NCBI GenBank assembly: GCA_045595785.1 | Contig: JAZOBE010000019.1 | Span: 1-35,462 of the forward strand | Length of the DNA stretch: 35,462 nt | Direction: 5' to 3' | Source of the DNA: SFLA01 sp045595785 | GTDB taxonomy: Bacteria > Bacillota > Clostridia > Oscillospirales > CAG-382 | In this document: in pieces, positions 23,368-27,996 of the stretch | Layout of the letters: every line of letters begins with the position of its first letter | Position numbering within the stretch: position 1 is the stretch's first letter | Notes under the pieces: model-generated | Told to the model about the DNA's origin: nothing | The model's input: only the letters and a program-made list of their open reading frames with translations | Databases searched by the model: none | Made by a program: the position numbers and the translations under genes

Positions 23368-24075
23368 TTATATAAGGCTTAACAAATGTCTTTTTAATTC
23401 TTCAAATCCGCCGTGAGGATAGCGGGCAATATCTTCGTTTTTTAAGTTTATAAGACAATCGGTAAGTAAAAATACCTTCATGCCCATTTTTTCGGCAGGC
23501 ATATCGTCGCTTACGTCGTTACCGATCATTATACACTCTTCCGCTGTAACACCCGCTTGGTTAAGCACGTCTTGATAATACTCCCTGGAGGGCTTGCAAT
23601 GGTAAGAATTTTCGTAGGTGGTGTATATTTCAAAATCTGTGGGTTCAAGCCCTGCCCAACGTATTCTGCTTTCTGTGGCAAGGGCAGGGAATACGGGGTT
23701 TGTTGCAAGAATGACCCGTACACCTTTTTCTTTAAGCATATAAACTGTCTTTTTTGCCTCGGGGGTGTATCCCGAAAACTCTTTAAGAAATTGGAAATCG
23801 GTTTTATAAAAACTGTCAAACAACGGCATATCATTAATTGCGCCTTGCCCAAACGCATCCGTAAAGTTTTTCCAGAATACTTTCTCGTTTGTTTCTCCGC
23901 TGTTGTTTTTAAGCATTTTCATACAGCCGTTATAAACCGTCTCAAAAAACTTTTTGGGTTCGTATCCGTGATGTGCCATGCACGCCGTAAGATATTCAAA
24001 ATACTTTTTAATAAATGTATCTTGATCCAAGGGAAGCAATGTTCCGTCAAGATCAAAGAAGGCGGTGGTAATCAT
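23368..24075 (-). CDS. HAD-family hydrolase (phosphatase)
   Basis: A 235-aa haloacid-dehalogenase-fold hydrolase, probably a small-molecule phosphatase. Motif I is FFDLDGTLLP (nucleophile D8, D10). Motif II is VILATNP (Thr). The motif III Lys is in HCKPSREYY. Motif IV is IMIGNDVSDD. An alpha-helical C1 cap lies between motifs I and II (residues 18-95). GAAGGA lies 9 nt before the ATG. It is a monocistronic reverse gene with its own promoter at 24165-24193. The substrate is unknown. Confidence 0.9.
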   Translation of the reverse strand: MITTAFFDLDGTLLPLDQDTFIKKYFEYLTACMAHHGYEPKKFFETVYNGCMKMLKNNSGETNEKVFWKNFTDAFGQGAINDMPLFDSFYKTDFQFLKEFSGYTPEAKKTVYMLKEKGVRVILATNPVFPALATESRIRWAGLEPTDFEIYTTYENSYHCKPSREYYQDVLNQAGVTAEECIMIGNDVSDDMPAEKMGMKVFLLTDCLINLKNEDIARYPHGGFEELKRHLLSLI

Positions 24076-24164
24076 TTTTTATCGTCCTTCGTATTTTTCT
24101 TTTTACCGTATTTTGTTCTCCCTAATGAATTTATATACGGTTTGTGGATTTTTAAGCGCTGAGA

Positions 24165-24193
24165 AGTATAACACAAAACTTGTTTTCTTTCAA
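24165..24193 (-). promoter_or_regulatory. sigma-A promoter of the HAD gene
   Basis: On the reverse strand, TTGAAA (24188-24193), a 17-bp spacer and TATACT (24165-24170). It lies just downstream of a reverse-strand terminator, so the HAD gene is insulated from the transcript above it. Confidence 0.7.
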
Positions 24194-24200
24194 TAGCAAC

Positions 24201-24230
24201 AAAAAACATCTGCTGTTTTCTCAGCAGATG
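24201..24230 (-). terminator. rho-independent terminator, reverse strand
   Basis: A perfect 9-bp stem with loop TTTTCT and a run of six T on the reverse strand (24201-24206 read as A on the forward strand). It lies upstream of the HAD promoter. Confidence 0.75.
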
Positions 24231-24260
24231 CAAGTAACGTTGATTTTTTGGTCCCCAACA
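24201..24260 (-). ncRNA. predicted short self-terminated transcript
   Basis: Between the promoter at 24266-24294 and a reverse-strand terminator lies a transcript of only about 55-60 nt without a credible reading frame. The terminator is stem CATCTGCTG (24207-24215) with CAGCAGATG (24222-24230), followed on the reverse strand by TTTTTTG. The 5' part reads GTTGGGGACC and could form a small GTTG/CAAC stem. It may be a small RNA or an attenuated leader; no known family was recognised. Confidence 0.45.
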
Positions 24261-24265
24261 TATAC

Positions 24266-24294
24266 AGAATATCACATTGAAAAGCAAATGTCAA
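24266..24294 (-). promoter_or_regulatory. sigma-A promoter of the short reverse transcript
   Basis: On the reverse strand, a perfect TTGACA (24289-24294), a 17-bp spacer and TATTCT (24266-24271). Confidence 0.65.
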
Positions 24295-24368
24295 TACGCA
24301 TGTTGGCATTTTGCCCAACTTCTGCGCATTAAACAAAAAATATTAGTGCATTTTGTATATATTGTGCA

Positions 24369-24397
24369 TTGCAAATACTGATTTTATATGCTATTAT
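24369..24397 (+). promoter_or_regulatory. sigma-A promoter of a non-coding forward unit
   Basis: TTGCAA (24369-24374), a 17-bp spacer and TATTAT (24392-24397). Two GTGCATT copies start at 24346 and 24364, just before and overlapping the -35, with a related GCGCATT at 24324; they may be a repeated operator element. Confidence 0.6.
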
Positions 24398-24403
24398 ATA
24401 GTC

Positions 24404-24835
24404 ACAGAGAGGGTGATACCAATGTACAAACAGTAAGGGACCCGTTAGAATTAAAAAACAATAAGTAGCAGAAGGGTTCGAAAGGTCTCGTTTCAAAAAA
24501 ATCAATTTTTCCTTTTAATGTTTAATACGCAAAAAATCTTATATCTTTTTTTCATAGTATTTTTCCATTTCAAATAATTTGTTTTTTAGGAAAGCATTAA
24601 CTTATCCAAAATAGGAACGATTAATTAAGAGAAATAAAAATTCAACGTTTTTTCAAAGTGATTTTCTCCGGAAGATTTTTCTTCAATATTGTAGCCCGAT
24701 ACTTTTTCACAGAGTTATCTCGCTTAAGAGAAATTTACATATAAAATCGGTGAAGCTACCTGAGTTGCTGTTGAAGAAAAGATCTCATTCTACGAAAGAG
24801 AGGTTAAAATGATGTTGGATAATAAGACAGAAAAT
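24404..24835 (+). pseudogene. forward-transcribed AT-rich stretch without intact gene, possibly a decayed gene
   Basis: A good ribosome site (AGAGGGTGAT) precedes ATG 24422, but the frame stops after four codons (MYKQ). Shifted by one base it continues VRDPLELKNNK before another stop. Near the end one frame gives EKFTYKIGEAT, a stop, then VAVEEKISFYEREVKMMLD to a stop at the terminator. Short coding-like pieces broken by stops, between an intact promoter and terminator, suggest a recently inactivated gene. A regulatory RNA is the alternative. No family can be named with confidence. Confidence 0.35.
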
Positions 24836-24895
24836 AAATGACCCTTGGTCGATTGTAAAGAAAGTCGATCAAGGGTCATTTGCTTTTTGTTCTTT
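24836..24895 (+). terminator. strong rho-independent terminator
   Basis: AAATGACCCTTGGTCGA (24836-24852) pairs with TCGATCAAGGGTCATTT (24865-24881), a 17-bp stem with one G-T, followed by GCTTTTTGTTCTTT. It ends the unit at 24404-24835. Confidence 0.9.
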
Positions 24896-24899
24896 AATC

Positions 24900-24928
24900 T
24901 TGACAAAACTGTTTATTAAGACTAAAAT
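24900..24928 (+). promoter_or_regulatory. sigma-A promoter of the serine hydrolase gene
   Basis: A perfect TTGACA (24900-24905), a 17-bp spacer and TAAAAT (24923-24928), directly after the preceding terminator's T tract. Confidence 0.75.
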
Positions 24929-24959
24929 CAATTAAACCAAACTTAAGGAGCTTTGTCTT

Positions 24960-25886
24960 ATGAAAAACAGGGTAGAGACATTTATATATGCACTTGAGCA
25001 AGATAACCCCGGTTGTGAGTGCGTCGCTTTGCATCTAAACGGCGAGCTGGTGCTTGAGCATCATTTTGTGCCCACCGTTCCCCGTGCAATATATTCTCAT
25101 ACCAAAAGCTTTATTTCTACCGCTGCGGGTATGGCGATAGACGAAGGCAAGCTTTGTCTTGACGATAAGATTTTGGACCTTTTTCCTGAGTATACTACGG
25201 TTATCACTGATGAGGGCGTGAAGAATATCACGCTGCGTCATTTTCTTACAATGAGCTCAGGCTTCGGCGGCGCATTTCTTATGAGCGCTCAGCGCAGAAA
25301 AGGGGAGGGGTATCCCGATTACATGTCGTATCTGCTCTCCAAGCCTCTTAAATTCGCCCCCGGTGAACGTTTCGTGTATTCCAACGCAGATACCCATATG
25401 GCTGCTTGCATGGTCCAGAGGGCCGTAGGGGAGCCTCTGGTGCAGTATATCTACCGTAAGCTGTTTTCTAAGCTTGATATTGGATTTCCCGGCTGGGAAA
25501 CCGATCCGAACGGCACTGTATTCGGTGGAACAGGATTGTACCTTTCAATAACGGATATGATGAAACTGGGCATACTTTATCTTAATGATGGCGTCTGGAA
25601 CGGTGAGCGGTTGCTTTCTCATGAATGGGTAAAAGCGGCAGGGAGTAAGCAGATCTCAACCGGACACCCCGAGGACTGGAATAAAGATTACGGCTTTCAG
25701 TTCTGGCTCGTCGGTCAAAAGGAAGGTGCTTTCCGCGCTGACGGGGCTTTTGGACAGTATTCAATAGTCCTTCCTGAGTACAACGCAGTGCTGTCTACCC
25801 AGTGTTCCGAGCAAAACAACGTCGCCAAATTCTCGCAAATGCTCATACATCACGTAATTGCCGATAAAAAGATAAAAAAATATTAA
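24960..25886 (+). CDS. beta-lactamase-family serine hydrolase
   Basis: A 308-aa serine hydrolase of the class C beta-lactamase/penicillin-binding-protein-like fold (PF00144). The nucleophile motif SxxK is S46-H47-T48-K49 (SHTKS), and the second motif YxN is in RFVYSNAD (near 139). Family segments LRHFLTMSSGFGG and GTGLYLSITDMMKLGILYLNDG are intact, and the C-terminal FGQYSIVLPEYNAV strand replaces the KTG region. There is no signal peptide, so it is cytoplasmic and more likely an esterase or peptidase than a resistance enzyme. AAGGAG lies 9 nt before the ATG. Confidence 0.92.
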   Translation: MKNRVETFIYALEQDNPGCECVALHLNGELVLEHHFVPTVPRAIYSHTKSFISTAAGMAIDEGKLCLDDKILDLFPEYTTVITDEGVKNITLRHFLTMSSGFGGAFLMSAQRRKGEGYPDYMSYLLSKPLKFAPGERFVYSNADTHMAACMVQRAVGEPLVQYIYRKLFSKLDIGFPGWETDPNGTVFGGTGLYLSITDMMKLGILYLNDGVWNGERLLSHEWVKAAGSKQISTGHPEDWNKDYGFQFWLVGQKEGAFRADGAFGQYSIVLPEYNAVLSTQCSEQNNVAKFSQMLIHHVIADKKIKKY

Positions 25887-25904
25887 AAAATTTGTAATTA
25901 CCTC

Positions 25905-25933
25905 TTGCAAAAAGCTAAAGAATGTGGTATTAT
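25905..25933 (+). promoter_or_regulatory. sigma-A promoter of rpsT
   Basis: TTGCAA (25905-25910), a 17-bp spacer and TATTAT (25928-25933), 45 bp before the rpsT start. Confidence 0.75.
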
Positions 25934-25977
25934 ACATCGGTACGAAAAAATTGATTTCCATTTAGGAGGTGAGTTGT

Positions 25978-26241
25978 TTGCCTAACATTAAGTCCGCAAA
26001 GAAGAGAGTCCTCGTTACCAAAACCAAGACACTTCAGAACCAGATGTTCAAAACTGCAATGAAGACAACCGTTAAGAAGTATAAGGCTGCTATCGCTGCC
26101 GGCGACAAGGAACTTGCTAACGCAACCTATCTCGAAGCAGTTAAAAAGGTAGATCAGGCTGTTAATAAGGGAATTATTCACAAGAATAATGCCGCAAGAA
26201 AGAAGAGCCAGTTCACTCTCATGCTCAACAATCTTGGTTAA
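25978..26241 (+). CDS. rpsT: 30S ribosomal protein S20
   Basis: An 87-aa S20, which binds 16S rRNA helices in the 30S body. It begins MPNIKSAKKRVLVTKTKTLQN, as in most bacteria, followed by three long helices with NKGIIHKNNAARKKSQ near the C-terminus. The start is TTG 25978 with AGGAGGTGA six nt upstream. The longer GTG at 25969 lies inside that ribosome site and would add residues that S20 does not have. A UUG start for rpsT is also known in E. coli, where it is linked to autoregulation; whether that holds here is unknown. Confidence 0.97.
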   Translation: MPNIKSAKKRVLVTKTKTLQNQMFKTAMKTTVKKYKAAIAAGDKELANATYLEAVKKVDQAVNKGIIHKNNAARKKSQFTLMLNNLG

Positions 26242-26249
26242 GAGATAAC

Positions 26250-26281
26250 AAAGGGCAGTGCCAAACAGTGCTGCCTTTTAT
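26250..26281 (+). terminator. terminator of rpsT
   Basis: AAAGGGCAG (26250-26258) pairs with CTGCCTTT (26271-26278) and is followed by a short T/A tract. The T tract is weak. Confidence 0.65.
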
Positions 26282-26305
26282 ATTCCGGCTACAGTTAATT
26301 TGTGC

Positions 26306-26334
26306 TTGACAACAGCGGTGATATATGTTAATAT
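26306..26334 (+). promoter_or_regulatory. promoter of the tRNA cluster
   Basis: A perfect TTGACA (26306-26311), a 17-bp spacer and TAATAT (26329-26334), 15 bp before tRNA-Gly. Confidence 0.8.
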
Positions 26335-26349
26335 ATTCTCCGCCGGTAT

Positions 26350-26423
<74 letters not shown>

Positions 26424-26445
26424 TTCCCGTAAGAACGGGTAAGAT

Positions 26446-26522
26446 GTGCTTTTAGCTCAGCTGGATAGAGCAACTGCCTTCTAAGCAGTAGGTCGGGGGT
26501 TCGAGTCCCTCAAGGCACGCCA
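26446..26522 (+). tRNA. tRNA-Arg (TCT)
   Basis: Acceptor GTGCTTT (26446-26452) pairs with AAGGCAC (26512-26518, one G-T), then G and CCA. The anticodon stem ACTGC/GCAGT encloses CTTCTAA with anticodon TCT. Confidence 0.94.
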
Positions 26523-26530
26523 AAGGCTGC

Positions 26531-26550
26531 GGGGCAGGGTAAACTGCCCC
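26531..26550 (+). other. spacer hairpin between tRNA-Arg and tRNA-His
   Basis: GGGGCAG (26531-26537) pairs with CTGCCCC (26544-26550) around GGTAAA. No T tract follows, so it is more likely a processing or spacer hairpin than a terminator. Confidence 0.5.
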
Positions 26551-26569
26551 GTGGTTAAAAACTCAATAT

Positions 26570-26647
26570 GGTGGATGTAGCTCAGTTGGTCAGAGTACCA
26601 GGTTGTGGCCCTGGGGGTCGCCGGTTCGAGCCCGGTTATCCACCCCA
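26570..26647 (+). tRNA. tRNA-His (GTG)
   Basis: Acceptor GTGGATG (26571-26577) pairs with TATCCAC (26637-26643). The extra G at 26570 faces C 26644, the G-1 identity element of tRNA-His. CCA is encoded at 26645-26647. The anticodon loop TTGTGGC gives GTG. Confidence 0.96.
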
Positions 26648-26652
26648 TAAAC

Positions 26653-26692
26653 AAATAGCACTCGCTCGCGGGTGCTATTTTGTTTAACTTTT
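26653..26692 (+). terminator. terminator of the Gly-Arg-His tRNA unit
   Basis: AAATAGCACTCG (26653-26664) pairs with CGGGTGCTATTT (26669-26680) around CTCG, followed by TGTTTAACTTTTTCTTTTT. Confidence 0.9.
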
Positions 26693-26715
26693 TCTTTTTA
26701 CAACAAAATATCCTT

Positions 26716-26753
26716 CGGGGTGTGGCTCAGCTGGTAGAGCGGGTGGTTTGGGA
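26716..26753 (+). pseudogene. truncated tRNA-Pro (5' half only)
   Basis: 26718-26753 is identical over 36 bases to 26916-26951 of the intact tRNA-Pro and covers the D arm and anticodon arm up to the end of the loop TTTGGGA. After that the sequence changes completely, and no 3' half, T arm or CCA follows. The acceptor strand starts CGGGGTG rather than CCGGGTG. It looks like the product of recombination at the anticodon loop. Confidence 0.88.
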
Positions 26754-26913
26754 GCGTGCCCAGCAGTTATAGCCGAGATTTTGCAAAAGTCCCGAAAAGC
26801 CTTTAACGGTGCGGATTTTCGGGGTTTTGAGATAACTCAAAAAAGCGTGGATTTTGAGTTTGACCACAGTTTATCCCACTTCCACGCAAAAGCGAGAAAC
26901 ATTGAATAGATAT
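26754..26913 (+). other. inverted-repeat-rich block between the tRNA-Pro copies (possible integration remnant)
   Basis: 160 bases without a reading frame but with three inverted repeats: CCCGAAAA (26791-26798) with TTTTCGGG (26816-26823); TTTTGAG (26825-26831) with CTCAAAA (26836-26842); GCGTGGA (26845-26851) with TCCACGC (26881-26887). A TTGACCACAGTTT motif at 26860-26872 recurs downstream of the intact tRNA. Read on the reverse strand, a short open tail AFAWKWDKLWSNSKSTLF ends here. The block resembles the end of an integrative element, but no integrase gene remains. Confidence 0.5.
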
Positions 26914-26989
26914 CCGGGTGTGGCTCAGCTGGTAGAGCGGGTGGTTTGGGACCATCAGGCCGCAGGTTCAAGTCCTGTCACTCGGACCA
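26914..26989 (+). tRNA. tRNA-Pro (TGG)
   Basis: Acceptor CCGGGTG (26914-26920) pairs with CACTCGG (26979-26985, one G-T), then A and CCA (26987-26989). The anticodon stem GGTGG/CCATC encloses TTTGGGA with anticodon TGG. No clear promoter lies directly upstream; it may depend on read-through from the truncated copy's region. Confidence 0.95.
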
Positions 26990-26996
26990 TAAAAAT

Positions 26997-27040
26997 GACC
27001 TAAAGCAGAGATTTATTCTCCACTTTAGGTCGTTTTTTTA
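26997..27040 (+). terminator. terminator after tRNA-Pro
   Basis: GACCTAAAG (26997-27005) pairs with CTTTAGGTC (27023-27031), with an inner GAG/CTC pairing, followed by GTTTTTTTATT. Confidence 0.9.
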
Positions 27041-27216
27041 TTGCTATTTAGGTGTTTTCTCCCCACTTGCAGAAAATTAGCTGATTTTTGACCACGGTTT
27101 TGACACACAGTTTCTCGTCAAAAATCCTTTTCTTTGTTTACTGTGGGTCAGAATTTGACAAATATCCAACTTTGCTGTTATACATTTCCTATAATTTGTA
27201 AATGTTTTATTTGCTA
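27041..27216 (+). other. AT-rich leader with repeated TTGACCACAGTTT-like motifs
   Basis: No gene is seen. TTGACCACGGTTT (27087-27099) and TTGACACACAGTTT (27100-27113) repeat the motif found at 26860. The reverse strand carries a short open tail ending VKTVVKNQLIFCKWGENT and a stop, which may be an eroded integrase C-terminus. TTGACA (27155-27160) with TATACA (27179-27184, 18-bp spacer) is a possible second promoter for the genes at 27287-29802. Confidence 0.4.
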
Positions 27217-27245
27217 TTGACATTTAGCTAAAAAGCTCGTATAAT
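27217..27245 (+). promoter_or_regulatory. consensus sigma-A promoter of the ATPase-TOPRIM unit
   Basis: Perfect TTGACA (27217-27222), a 17-bp spacer and perfect TATAAT (27240-27245). Such a strong promoter usually needs a repressor, and helically phased repeats overlap its -10. Confidence 0.88.
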
Positions 27246-27271
27246 ATCTATTGGATATCTAAAATATATCT
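27244..27271 (+). repeat. three ATATCT direct repeats at 11-bp period (candidate operator)
   Basis: ATATCT occurs at 27244-27249, 27255-27260 and 27266-27271, each exactly 11 bp apart, so all face one side of the helix. They overlap the -10 box and the likely transcription start and end 3 bp before the GGAGG ribosome site. This layout fits a cooperative repressor. Confidence 0.65.
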
Positions 27272-27286
27272 TTTGGAGGTAATTAA

Positions 27287-27964
27287 ATGTCAAAAAAGTC
27301 CGATAAAAAACTTATTAGTTTATCTAATTTAGCATTACTCGATCGTCTAATTAAAGATGAAGCCGAATTAAAACACCTTTCTGATTCTGCTGTAATAGAA
27401 CACCATTTGCTGTTAGCATATCTTCCACAAAACAAAGATGCACGTTTTTGGATTGAAAATTACTTGTACTCCGATAACGGCTCGGTAAGGCAGACACTGC
27501 AAGCTGTTTTTAGTTTTAACGCTGCCGGCATTGAGTGGAAATCTGTGCACGACAACTTACAGCCATTAGTAAAATTTGCACTTGACCAAGAGTCTCTCTG
27601 CAGTTCTTCCCTGACTGGAAATGAAAAAGAACTATATCACTGTTTTTCTCAAATTGAATTGATTATTTCTAAATTAGCGCAACATGTTGATGTTTCATCA
27701 GACATGGAGGAGAAAATGTATTATAAAAAAGAAATGGACTATATTTCGCATTTGTTGAACGATTTAAACGAAAGTCCTCAGTCGTTTCAAATAATCAATT
27801 TATATCAAGTGTTACTTCGAAATTGGCATGTGTTTAAAGGATATTCGATAACATATAGACTTCTCTCTGATTTAGTTGCCCTAAGCAAAAACTGGATCAA
27901 CAGTCCATTCGCACGAGTCGAATTACGTGAAATTATAAAGCAAGTATCTTCCCAATGGGAATAA
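27287..27964 (+). CDS. hypothetical protein, partner of the ATPase-TOPRIM protein
   Basis: A 225-aa, predicted mostly helical, cytoplasmic protein that I do not recognise. The first 45 residues (KKLISLSNLALLDRLIKD, then LSDSAVIEHHLLLAYL) have the strand-helix-helix rhythm of ribbon-helix-helix DNA-binding proteins, weakly. The rest is helical with leucine-rich segments (YHCFSQIELIISKLAQHV, SFQIINLYQVLLRNWHVF) and no catalytic motif. It has no signal peptide or membrane segment. GGAGG lies 8 nt before the ATG. The ATPase-TOPRIM gene follows after 32 nt with its own AAAAGGAGG site, and both share one promoter and terminator, so the two proteins probably act together. It could be the operon repressor, an antitoxin-like inhibitor or a structural subunit. 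Confidence 0.82.
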   Translation: MSKKSDKKLISLSNLALLDRLIKDEAELKHLSDSAVIEHHLLLAYLPQNKDARFWIENYLYSDNGSVRQTLQAVFSFNAAGIEWKSVHDNLQPLVKFALDQESLCSSSLTGNEKELYHCFSQIELIISKLAQHVDVSSDMEEKMYYKKEMDYISHLLNDLNESPQSFQIINLYQVLLRNWHVFKGYSITYRLLSDLVALSKNWINSPFARVELREIIKQVSSQWE

Positions 27965-27996
27965 ACCTTTCGTGTTGAATAAAAAGGAGGAACCAT

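Noticed and set aside
24072..24287. 71-codon reverse open frame upstream of the HAD gene
   Set aside because: It spans a promoter and a terminator hairpin, has no ribosome site and reads as low-complexity basic sequence; a short RNA explains the region better.
26531..26550. GGGGCAG/CTGCCCC hairpin as a terminator between tRNA genes
   Set aside because: No T tract follows and tRNA-His has no promoter of its own, so the unit is most likely continuous.
26860..27113. Recurring TTGACCACAGTTT motifs as a CRISPR array
   Set aside because: There are only three imperfect copies with irregular spacing, and no cas genes are in the window.
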